NCBI RefSeq assembly: GCF_000212355.1
Contig: NC_015496.1
Span: 372,001-436,000, forward strand
Reading direction: 5' to 3'
DNA: 64,000 bases
Origin: Dokdonia sp. 4H-3-7-5
Lineage (GTDB): Bacteria > Bacteroidota > Bacteroidia > Flavobacteriales > Flavobacteriaceae
This document shows positions 1-8,050 of this stretch, piece by piece. Positions within the stretch are counted from its first letter, which is position 1. The number at the start of each line of letters is the position of its first letter. A program made the position numbers and the translations under genes. The notes beneath the pieces were generated by a model. The model saw only the letters and a list, made by a program, of their open reading frames with translations. It made no database searches and had not been told where the DNA came from.

Positions 1-1138
1 GATATCCTGGAAATGACGGATTAGGCCAGTTAATAAATCTATATAAATTAGTTTGATAAGATGGGTCAATGTGCGCTTGAATGTAGACACTTGGGCGCAT
101 GACCATATACTCATACTTATCTGCCCACGTGGAAACAGCAGCATCATTTAATGAAAAGCCTAACTTTAAAAGCATTATAAGTGATTGCTCATAACTCACA
201 TCTAGTTGATCTATCAATTGATTTGCAATTGATATTTGACGACCAGGAGGACTTATCATGAGACCTTCTACATCGTCAGACCAGAACTCTGCTATCCATA
301 GATCATCATTATCTTCTTCTCTTGCTGTATTGTTGATGGTATATACTTCCATCATTTCATTATAAAAATCACTATCTATGCTTGTACTATAATTGATTGT
401 AGGCGGTATACTTGATGTCTCTTCTGACGATATTACAAACGTTCTTGCACTAGCCCAATAAGGAAACCAAGCTCTTTCCTCATCTGCACTGTAGGTCCAA
501 TAACCTTCACCTGCTGGAGGTTCATAAGCATAGGGTTGTGGTTCTATTATTTGAGATTCTGCTGCAGCGTCGGTTTGGCTGTATAAAATTACTTGTTCTG
601 CAACATAGGTTCCCCAATCCATAGAATTTGTAATTACATCTGCACTTAAACCTTCTTGAAGTCTGATTTCTTGAGCATTTTTATGCTGGTCAATTTTCAC
701 ATCCACATCTGATTGCACATTATACATGAAGTGATCAAAAACTAGTGCATAGCAAGTATTCAGAGCTACTTTAATGTCTACATTATCTGGGCGCTCACTA
801 AAGTCAATAGTTAATCCATCAAGATTATTTACGTTAGACTGGTTTCCATCTACATCTGCAACTGCTACTTCATATGCCGCAAGATGTATATAAGCTAAGG
901 ATCTGGCAGTAGCAACAGGTCTCATACCATAGGCATATTGATCTACTTCTAACCAAAGCGTATTCCAGTCTGTAATGAGCTGTGTGGTTGGGTCTGTAAC
1001 TATTATTGAAGTATCAATAATATCAGATACTGCTACATTTTGATTAAGACTCACATCATCTACATCATCTTGACAAGATTGAAATAAGAAGACAACAAGG
1101 AGTCCTAGTAGTAAAGGATTAATACATGAGATTCTCAT
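1..1138 (-). CDS. Vanadium-dependent haloperoxidase/PAP2-superfamily lipoprotein, partial
   Basis: The minus-strand reading frame starts at ATG 1138-1136 and stays open to the left edge, so the C-terminus is missing. The N-terminus is a lipoprotein signal: a hydrophobic run ends in FQSC with Cys22, followed by QDDVDD, the kind of acidic stretch that directs Bacteroidota lipoproteins to the cell surface. The body contains DWNTLWLEVDQYAYGMRPVA and ARSLAYIHLAAYEVAV, typical of the helical bundle of vanadium haloperoxidase-like and PAP2 proteins. The last visible residues are NWPNPSFPGY, which in the family directly precede the PSGH motif carrying the vanadate/phosphate-binding His. Whether this copy has haloperoxidase or phosphatase activity cannot be judged without the missing part. 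Family assignment is fairly sure; substrate is unknown. Confidence 0.75.
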   Translation of the reverse strand, partial: MRISCINPLLLGLLVVFLFQSCQDDVDDVSLNQNVAVSDIIDTSIIVTDPTTQLITDWNTLWLEVDQYAYGMRPVATARSLAYIHLAAYEVAVADVDGNQSNVNNLDGLTIDFSERPDNVDIKVALNTCYALVFDHFMYNVQSDVDVKIDQHKNAQEIRLQEGLSADVITNSMDWGTYVAEQVILYSQTDAAAESQIIEPQPYAYEPPAGEGYWTYSADEERAWFPYWASARTFVISSEETSSIPPTINYSTSIDSDFYNEMMEVYTINNTAREEDNDDLWIAEFWSDDVEGLMISPPGRQISIANQLIDQLDVSYEQSLIMLLKLGFSLNDAAVSTWADKYEYMVMRPSVYIQAHIDPSYQTNLYRFINWPNPSFPGY

Positions 1139-1521
1139 AACGAATTATTTAAGCAGTGTATTACACATCTAATCACCATAAACTTAGCCGCAAAATACTA
1201 TTAATAGGCTAGAAATAAATTTTTATTTCTTCAAATGATAGTCGGATTTCATTTATCAATATTAAATATTCTCAGCACAATAAAAAAAGCCTTAAAAATC
1301 TAAATGTCAACAAATTAGCCCAGCAAGTAAATATACAAGTACTAAAATTTAAATATAACCAAAACGTCGACGAAATACATTTATCGTCTACAAAATACAC
1401 AATTTAACATTTTTATTAACATTTATCCTTGGTTTTTTTCTAGTTTAGCAGCTTTTAAAAATAAACCCCTAACGAATTAAGGCATCCCAAATTCCTTAAT
1501 TGACTTAAACCTACTATTGCT
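1139..1521. other. Divergent intergenic region between lipoprotein and M14 peptidase genes
   Basis: This AT-rich spacer separates two divergent genes. I see no ORF or RNA gene. It holds two copies of an AAATACA-centred motif spaced 20 bp apart (CGACGAAATACA at 1368-1379 and TACAAAATACAC at 1389-1400), which resemble copies upstream of the second giant gene. Confidence 0.6.
1368..1400 (+). promoter_or_regulatory. Paired AAATACA motif upstream of M14 peptidase
   Basis: CGACGAAATACA (1368-1379) and CGTCTACAAAATACAC (1385-1400) carry AAATACA boxes exactly 20 bp apart, about two helical turns. Close relatives (CGATGAAATACAC twice) occur upstream of the other giant T9SS gene at 7849 and 7912. A shared activator or repressor site is inferred; no regulator is known. 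Confidence 0.35.
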
Positions 1522-4500
1522 ATGAAGCAAACCTACTTAAAGGTTGTTATCCTTATCGTTGTACTTGTCTTTGGTACAATCGCTACAGTTCAAGGGCAAC
1601 ACAATCACGTAAATGGAAAACGTATTAAAATTTCCAATCCAACACCAAACCAACTCACATTGATTGCTACCTCGGGTATAGACCTTAAGTGTGGTGCTGA
1701 GATTTTTGGCAACGAACTTGTATTAGAATTAAGCAATCAAGAGGTAGAGATAATCGAGCAACTTAATATCTCCTTTACTACCATTATTGATGATACACGG
1801 GCTTATTATAAAGAACAAAATGAGGTTGAATTACCAAAAGCAAAGCAGGAACTTAATGCCTTAAAATCTTTAAGTTATTCTAATAATGAAACTAGATCCT
1901 TAAGTACGACTGGTACTACTATTTCTAACATTATTCAATACGAAGGGGAGACTGAAATAAACTGGCAGACTCCACAAAATTTTGAGTTAGGAAGCATGAA
2001 TGGTTGTCTAACCTATGGGGAGATGCTTTCAGAATTAGATAGAATGAGGCAATTATATCCTCATTTAATTTCTGTCCGTAAAGATGCATCACTAGCTGAA
2101 GATGGGTCTGGTACTCCTATAACTACCCACGGTAATAGCTTTACTAATGGTGGTCAATATGATACTTGGCCTGGACAAACTGTTTATTATGTGCGCATCT
2201 CTGATAATCCAAATACAGATGAGGCAAACGAACCAGAATCCTTCTATAGTGGTATGAGCCATGCCCGTGAGGCAAGTAGTATGATGAACCTTATCTACTA
2301 CATGTGGTATATACTTGAAAACTATGAAACTGACGCAGATATCAAGAATTTAGTTGATAATCATGAGATGTACTTTATGCCAGTAGCAAATCCAGATGGG
2401 TTGCTTTGGAATGAGCAAACAGATCCTAATGGTGGAGGATTACAACGTAAAAATTTAAATCCTGATGCTAATACAGGTGACAACTCTGCACGTGGAGTGG
2501 ATCTTAATAGAAATTACGACTACTTTTGGGGTGCAAACAACGCTTACACAGGTAATGGAGTAGGATCAAGTGCCACACCTAGTTCTCAAGTATATAGAGG
2601 TACAGCAGCATTTTCTGAACCAGAGACAAGAATCACAAGAATATTTGTAGAAAACCACGACGCAAAAACCGCACTCAATCACCACGCGACATCTAACTTA
2701 CTACCTCATGGCTATAATGCCTATCCAGGTTCACCAGCTTCTGGGCGTGAAGATGACTATGTGAAATTTTGTCATGATCTTACAAGATTTAATAGGTACA
2801 TTTATGGGGAAGCTCCTAATGTTCTTACGGTTGCAAATGGAGACATGAGTGACTGGATGCTAGGTGGTGATCCAGACCCACTTAATGGTGGTAGTGTAGG
2901 ATCAGGAAAAGGCATCCTTGCTCTTGCGCCAGAAAATGGAAATGCTTTAGGGGAAGAAGCAGATCCTCTTTTCAACTCTGGATTCTGGCCATCTCCATCC
3001 CAAATTGTAATCGTAGCAGCTAGGGCAACAAGAATGAATTTAGTGAATGCATTATTTGCTGGAAAACTAGCGCAACTACATGATGAAACTCCATTTAATA
3101 TTTCAACACTCACTGGTGATTTAAAATTTGGAATTGAATATTTAGGAATGACATTAAGCCCTCTTACCTTAACAGTTACTCCGGTATCTACAAATATTAT
3201 ATCTATAGGTACTACTCCAAATATTAATCTTGCTAAACAAGAACAAACAGATATTGCTATTTCTTATCAATTAGGAACGATTGCCGCTGGAGATACTATT
3301 GAATATGAAGTGACCTTAAGCAATGATACACACATTATATATCAATCGACAATTCAAAAAACATACCAGCCATCAGAACTTTTTATTGATGATATAAATC
3401 CTACCTCAATTTCTAACTGGACGAGCTCTGGTAGCGGGACGGAATGGGTAACATCTGCAACAAGTGGTTTTGGAAATTCTAGAGGTATTACTTTTGATGC
3501 TACTCCTCCATATGCCAATGATAGAAATGTTCAACTCACGCTTAATCAAAGTTTCGACATCTCAAACTTATCTTCTACTACCCTTATACAGTTCTATGCT
3601 AAATGGGATTTAGAACGTAATTTTGATTATGTTCAATTACAAGGTCGAGATGGCAATTCAGGACAATGGATTCCATTAAGTGGTAAATACACAAAACCAG
3701 GCTCTACGCTTGCCTCTATGCGCTACAATCCAGCAAATGGGTCTGGTGGCATAGCAAAATCAACAGCAGATCGTGATAATCAACCTGACAATCTGCCGTT
3801 ATTTGAAGGCTTTAAAGGTAATAAATGGGTGCTTGAAGAGATAGAAATTAGCCCCGAAGCCAATAATTTCTTAGCAGGAGCATCAGACCTACAACTACGC
3901 TTTGTCTTTGATAGTGATTCATCAAATAATGCTGACGGTTATACAACTACGTTTGCAGGATTTTCCTTTGATGAATTTAGAGTCTTAAATGTAGCTACTG
4001 ATAGATCTTGTATTTCTGGAACTACACCCGTAAATCATGAAGATTTTGAAATAGGTCTAGGCGACTGGACCCAAAATTTAAATGATGACGGTGATTTAAC
4101 TCATGGATCTGGGAGTACTGCAACTACAGGGACAGGGCCTAGTGCTGCTTCTCAAGGAACTTATTATTTTTATACAGAGGCATCAAGCAACTCTATTGGA
4201 GTAGGTTCTAATGCAGAGGTGATAATTACTAGTCCATGTATAGACTGGAGTGGTGGTCTTACTGGCTCATTTGATTTTGACTATCATATGCTAGGTACAA
4301 ACGTCGGATCTCTAGTCGCAGAGGTAAAATTAAGTAGCGATTCAGCTTGGACACAAATATTTGCTCGATCTGGCGCACAAAGTACAAACGGAACAGACTG
4401 GAAAAATGCAACCGTAAATTTAAACGCATATAGTAATGAGATTTTTCAAATACGATTTGTAATAACCACAGGAAATGGCGCGTCTAGTGATATTGCCATT

Positions 4501-7431
4501 GATAATCTTAGAATTGACCCTACAGACACAACGGACCCTATTGCCACTTGTAAAAACATCACAGTGAGTTTGGGATACGATGGAATCGTAGTATTACAAC
4601 CATCGCAAATTAATGATGGCTCTACAGATAACATTGGAATAGAAACTTACAGCTTAGATATAGACAATTTTGACTGTACAAATGTTGGAGCAAATACTGT
4701 TACTCTTACAGTTACAGATTTTAAAGGAAATATAGATACATGTACAGCTACTGTGACCGTGGTCAATGATGAAGCTCCGCTAAACTTACAAGCAAGTAAC
4801 ATTCAAGCGACAACCGCTACACTTAATTGGGTAGCAACACCTAACAACTCCTACACAGTACGCTTTCGCGAAAGCGGAATAACAACTTACACTAGTGTAA
4901 ATACCACAACTAATAGTCTTAACCTAACTGGTCTAGAGGTTGGTAAAACATACGAAGCTCAAGTAAAGGCTACGTGCACAGCAGGTAGTGATTCTCCATA
5001 TAGCGAAACTATTAGTTTTACTACACAACTCACGTATTGTGGATCAGAAGGAAGTATAGATTTTGCTAATGGAATTACTCGTGTTATTCTCGGAGGTATA
5101 AATAATCCATCTGGACCCGAACCCGCATACACTGATTTCACCACAGAAATAGCAACGCTTGCCCGAGGATCTTCACATAACCTTTCAGTACATCTAAATA
5201 CTTTAGGGAACAATAGTCACACGACTACAGTTTGGATAGATTGGAACAGAAATGGAGATTTTACTGACGCTGGAGAATCATACGATTTAGGAATAGATAT
5301 TAATAAAAATGATCAAGCTACAGATAGTTCTCCATTCACAATTACAGTCCCTATAGATGCAACACTAGGGAATGTAAGAATGAGAGTAAGTAATAAATTC
5401 AACGAGGTATCAACCCCTTGTGAGGTTGGTTTCTTTGGAGAAGTAGAAGATTACACTATTACTATTGAACCAGCGTATTACATCTATAATGCTGGAGCTT
5501 GGACACCTCAAGATCCAAGTGGTATCGCTACAAGTAATGACAATATTGAAGTACGTTCTGGAGCTCCTACCCTATCTGCAAATACAATAGTAAATAATGT
5601 AACGATACTTGCTGGCGCAACATTAGATCTAGCAGCTACTACGCTGGATGTAAACGGTGACCTTACTAATTCGGGTGAGATCTCTGGAGCAAGTGGTACA
5701 CTTTTAATGACGGGAAGCTCTCCTCAAGAAATTGCAGGTAATGCTCTTGAAATCGCCAACTTAGTAATTGATAATAGTGATACCACTCAAGGTGTTACCT
5801 TAAGCACGGCAGTTTCAATCAACAAATTACTGACGTTAACAGATGGAACTCTTAATACTGGAGATACACTTACCCTATTGAGTAATCCTACAAGAACTGC
5901 AATGATTGATATAATTACGGGTGGGACCATCTCTGGTAATGTGACTACAGAAAGATACATTCCAGCAAGAAGAGCTTTTAGATTACTTTCTAGTCCTGTA
6001 ACTACCACTACAAGTATTAATGCAAACTGGCAAGAAGGGGTTAATAACACAGGTACATCCTTCCCTACCGACAATGTGAATCCTAACCCTGGTTATGGTA
6101 CTCATATCTCAGGTTCCTTAACAGGTGAAAATGGTTTTGATGCTACGGCTTCTGGAAATGGTTCTATCTTTAAATTAGATAATGCATCTCAGTCTTGGCA
6201 AGATGTTACAAATACAGATGTAACTACCTTAAATGCTGGTGAACCGATTAGACTTCTAGTAAGAGGTGATCGTAGTGTTAACGTGACAAGCAACGCTGCT
6301 ACTCCCACTGCTACCAAGTTAAGAGCAACAGGAACTATTGCAACCTCTCCTGTAAGTGTAACTGGCAGTACACTTAACCACAATGCGGGAGCTTTTAACT
6401 TTATAGGAAATCCATATCAGGCTTCTTTAAACATAAACACCGTACTTTCAGCTTCTACAAATGTGAGAACTGGTCAGATTTGGGTATGGGATGCTACTCT
6501 AGGTTCGAGAGGACAATATGTAACTGTTCTTCTAGACGGAAGTGGTTCTAGTAATGGAGCAAATTCTAAAGACTACCATTTCATACAACCTGGTCAAGCT
6601 ATTTTTACAGCAACAGATGCTACTGTTACAGATAGTAGTACTGAGATTGTCTTTAACGAGACAGATAAAGTTCCTGGTAATATAGTACCGCTCTATAGTA
6701 ATTCATCAAATGCTATTGCTACATCACCACACCTTATAGGTAGATTGTATAGAAGTGAACACTATGGTGAAGAAATAGGCTTACAAGATAACTTTGTCAT
6801 CCTTTATGGTGATAGCTATAGTAACGACGTAACATCAGAAGATGTTTCAAAGTTCTTTAATATTGATGAGAACATGGGCGTTTTGAAAGATGGCGGACTC
6901 CTAAGCATTGATAAAGTAGCTATGCCTACAGAAGATGATCAAATACAACTTTACAATGCACTATATCGCACTAGTAATTACACATTAGATCTTGACATCT
7001 ATGGATTAAATGAGGTTGAAACATATCTTAAAGACAACCACACAGGTGAGACTACCTTACTAGAAGAAGGATTAAACACTATCGCTTTTACGGTTGATAA
7101 TGACATTGAAACAAGTGTCGATACAAATCGTTTTGAAATTGTTTACCAGCGAGAAGTATTATCAACTACAACTGAAGAAGTGATTGATTTTGCAATGTAT
7201 CCTAATCCTATAACAAATGGAAGATTAACCATTACATCTACTGCACTCTCAGGAAGCGATGTAGATGTCGTAATTACAAATTTACTAGGACAAACAGTTA
7301 TGAGTAATGAGGCATCCTTTAGAGGGAACAAAACGGTAATTCATGATCTTGACCAACTAAGTAGTGGTATGTATATACTATCTATTAAAGGTGAAAAGAT
7401 CAAGATTTCTCATAAAATTGTTATTCAATAA
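1522..7431 (+). CDS. Secreted M14 zinc carboxypeptidase with T9SS sorting domain
   Basis: This 1969-residue protein starts with a Sec signal peptide (about residues 1-25). The peptidase M14 domain follows: HARE gives zinc ligands His247 and Glu250, GVDLNRNYD holds the substrate-binding Arg330, the third ligand is His387 or His388 in NHHATSNLLPHGY, and Glu471 in APENG is the likely general base. After it come a jelly-roll/immune-inhibitor-A-like region (about 618-840), a second binding module, a HYR-like module (about 995-1080), a fibronectin type III domain (about 1084-1170), a GEVED domain (WIDWNRNGDF to EVEDYTI, about 1236-1310) and a T9SS type A C-terminal domain (YPNP to the end, about 1890-1969). 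It should be exported by T9SS to digest peptides at the surface or outside the cell. A copy of the iterated palindrome inside the FN3 domain encodes RFRES. The 64-residue PID-CTERM-like gene starts 15 bases after its stop. Confidence 0.93.
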   Translation: MKQTYLKVVILIVVLVFGTIATVQGQHNHVNGKRIKISNPTPNQLTLIATSGIDLKCGAEIFGNELVLELSNQEVEIIEQLNISFTTIIDDTRAYYKEQNEVELPKAKQELNALKSLSYSNNETRSLSTTGTTISNIIQYEGETEINWQTPQNFELGSMNGCLTYGEMLSELDRMRQLYPHLISVRKDASLAEDGSGTPITTHGNSFTNGGQYDTWPGQTVYYVRISDNPNTDEANEPESFYSGMSHAREASSMMNLIYYMWYILENYETDADIKNLVDNHEMYFMPVANPDGLLWNEQTDPNGGGLQRKNLNPDANTGDNSARGVDLNRNYDYFWGANNAYTGNGVGSSATPSSQVYRGTAAFSEPETRITRIFVENHDAKTALNHHATSNLLPHGYNAYPGSPASGREDDYVKFCHDLTRFNRYIYGEAPNVLTVANGDMSDWMLGGDPDPLNGGSVGSGKGILALAPENGNALGEEADPLFNSGFWPSPSQIVIVAARATRMNLVNALFAGKLAQLHDETPFNISTLTGDLKFGIEYLGMTLSPLTLTVTPVSTNIISIGTTPNINLAKQEQTDIAISYQLGTIAAGDTIEYEVTLSNDTHIIYQSTIQKTYQPSELFIDDINPTSISNWTSSGSGTEWVTSATSGFGNSRGITFDATPPYANDRNVQLTLNQSFDISNLSSTTLIQFYAKWDLERNFDYVQLQGRDGNSGQWIPLSGKYTKPGSTLASMRYNPANGSGGIAKSTADRDNQPDNLPLFEGFKGNKWVLEEIEISPEANNFLAGASDLQLRFVFDSDSSNNADGYTTTFAGFSFDEFRVLNVATDRSCISGTTPVNHEDFEIGLGDWTQNLNDDGDLTHGSGSTATTGTGPSAASQGTYYFYTEASSNSIGVGSNAEVIITSPCIDWSGGLTGSFDFDYHMLGTNVGSLVAEVKLSSDSAWTQIFARSGAQSTNGTDWKNATVNLNAYSNEIFQIRFVITTGNGASSDIAIDNLRIDPTDTTDPIATCKNITVSLGYDGIVVLQPSQINDGSTDNIGIETYSLDIDNFDCTNVGANTVTLTVTDFKGNIDTCTATVTVVNDEAPLNLQASNIQATTATLNWVATPNNSYTVRFRESGITTYTSVNTTTNSLNLTGLEVGKTYEAQVKATCTAGSDSPYSETISFTTQLTYCGSEGSIDFANGITRVILGGINNPSGPEPAYTDFTTEIATLARGSSHNLSVHLNTLGNNSHTTTVWIDWNRNGDFTDAGESYDLGIDINKNDQATDSSPFTITVPIDATLGNVRMRVSNKFNEVSTPCEVGFFGEVEDYTITIEPAYYIYNAGAWTPQDPSGIATSNDNIEVRSGAPTLSANTIVNNVTILAGATLDLAATTLDVNGDLTNSGEISGASGTLLMTGSSPQEIAGNALEIANLVIDNSDTTQGVTLSTAVSINKLLTLTDGTLNTGDTLTLLSNPTRTAMIDIITGGTISGNVTTERYIPARRAFRLLSSPVTTTTSINANWQEGVNNTGTSFPTDNVNPNPGYGTHISGSLTGENGFDATASGNGSIFKLDNASQSWQDVTNTDVTTLNAGEPIRLLVRGDRSVNVTSNAATPTATKLRATGTIATSPVSVTGSTLNHNAGAFNFIGNPYQASLNINTVLSASTNVRTGQIWVWDATLGSRGQYVTVLLDGSGSSNGANSKDYHFIQPGQAIFTATDATVTDSSTEIVFNETDKVPGNIVPLYSNSSNAIATSPHLIGRLYRSEHYGEEIGLQDNFVILYGDSYSNDVTSEDVSKFFNIDENMGVLKDGGLLSIDKVAMPTEDDQIQLYNALYRTSNYTLDLDIYGLNEVETYLKDNHTGETTLLEEGLNTIAFTVDNDIETSVDTNRFEIVYQREVLSTTTEEVIDFAMYPNPITNGRLTITSTALSGSDVDVVITNLLGQTVMSNEASFRGNKTVIHDLDQLSSGMYILSIKGEKIKISHKIVIQ
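4860..4877. repeat. Iterated palindrome copy 1 (in CDS)
   Basis: ACGCTTTCGCGAAAGCGG. It lies inside the FN3 domain of the M14 peptidase gene and is read there as R-F-R-E-S. Confidence 0.9.
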
Positions 7432-7446
7432 ACTAATAAAACTCAT

Positions 7447-7641
7447 ATGACTACATATAAAAAACATATCATCACAACACTCCTCCTTTTATTCATAACT
7501 GTTGGAGTCCAAGCGCAAATCACCTTTGCAAATGATGTAAATGACGAAGCTCCTGCTGCACCTATAGATGGATTTATAGCAATTGGCCTCGCTGCAGGCG
7601 CGTATCTAGGATTAAAGAAACGCGCACAGTCGGAAAAATAA
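7447..7641 (+). CDS. Small secreted protein with PID-CTERM-like sorting signal
   Basis: This 64-residue protein consists almost wholly of targeting signals. Residues 1-23 are a Sec signal peptide ending VQA. A short linker follows, then Pro39-Ile40-Asp41, a hydrophobic helix (GFIAIGLAAGAYLGL) and a basic tail (KKRAQSEK). That tripartite motif-helix-basic layout is the architecture of PEP-CTERM/LPXTG-type sorting tails, and the PID motif matches the PID-CTERM class known from Bacteroidota. The mature peptide would be only about 15 residues. The gene starts 15 bases after the M14 peptidase stop and is followed by a strong terminator, so it is probably cotranscribed with the peptidase. Function is unknown; the sorting assignment is family-based. 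Confidence 0.75.
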   Translation: MTTYKKHIITTLLLLFITVGVQAQITFANDVNDEAPAAPIDGFIAIGLAAGAYLGLKKRAQSEK

Positions 7642-7667
7642 TTATTTAGTGTTAATTCAAGGCTTGA

Positions 7668-7698
7668 GGAGCATCCTAACTTAGGATGCTCTTTTTGT
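7668..7698 (+). terminator. Rho-independent terminator after small secreted protein gene
   Basis: AGCATCCTAA (7670-7679), a one-base loop and TTAGGATGCT (7681-7690) form a perfect stem followed by a T-rich run. It ends the peptidase/PID-CTERM transcript. Confidence 0.85.
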
Positions 7699-7709
7699 TT
7701 TTAGTAGTT

Positions 7710-7725
7710 ACGCTTTCGCGAAAAA
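7710..7725. repeat. Iterated palindrome copy 2 (half-decayed)
   Basis: ACGCTTTCGCGAAAAA keeps the left arm and core but has lost the right arm. It lies about 12 bases past a terminator. Confidence 0.75.
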
Positions 7726-7786
7726 TTGAATAAAACGCTAAAATAAATTAATCAAAATATCATTTTGGCTCTTTTGTACTATCCAA

Positions 7787-7809
7787 AACTAACTAACTAA
7801 CTAACTAAC
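7787..7809. repeat. AACT tetranucleotide microsatellite
   Basis: Five tandem AACT units plus AAC, about 155 bases upstream of the candidate -33 element of the adhesin-like gene. Such tracts can change length by slippage. Confidence 0.9.
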
Positions 7810-7848
7810 GGCTAATCAAAAACTCTTGAATGAAATGATTAAAATCAC

Positions 7849-7924
7849 CGATGAAATACACATCATTACAAAAGATTACTTGTAATTCATCCATTCACCA
7901 ACTAAAAACATCGATGAAATACAC
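7849..7924 (+). promoter_or_regulatory. Two CGATGAAATACAC motifs flanking an inverted repeat
   Basis: Identical 13-mers CGATGAAATACAC lie at 7849-7861 and 7912-7924. Between them, ATTACAA (7865-7871) and TTGTAAT (7880-7886) form a perfect 7-bp inverted repeat with an 8-base spacer. This looks like an operator region for the adhesin-like gene. No regulator can be named. Confidence 0.4.
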
Positions 7925-7963
7925 AAATAGCAGTTGAATTACGCAATTTTTACTGTTTTACCA

Positions 7964-7992
7964 TTGTAAAACCAAGTTTTTTTATAATTTAG
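7964..7992 (+). promoter_or_regulatory. Candidate Bacteroidota promoter of adhesin-like gene
   Basis: TTG at 7964-7966 and TAATTTAG at 7985-7992 are 18 bases apart, close to the Bacteroidota -33/-7 consensus (TTG, then TAnnTTTG with one mismatch). Transcription would start near 8000, leaving a leader of about 50 bases. Confidence 0.45.
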
Positions 7993-8050
7993 CCGTCCCA
8001 ACTCACTACAATACTCACCCCAACAGTTTTGTAGCGACAAATCTTATTAA

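Larger units (their letters stand above)
7642..8050. other. Intergenic region with terminator, palindrome, AACT repeats and motif copies
   Basis: Between the small secreted protein and the adhesin-like gene lie, in order, a terminator, a palindrome copy, a five-unit AACT microsatellite, two CGATGAAATACAC motifs flanking an inverted repeat, and a candidate promoter. No further ORF is evident. Confidence 0.7.

Noticed and set aside
2802-6383. Antisense open frames across the M14 peptidase gene
   Set aside because: They are low-complexity mirror translations of beta-rich repeats, with no initiation context or recognisable domain.
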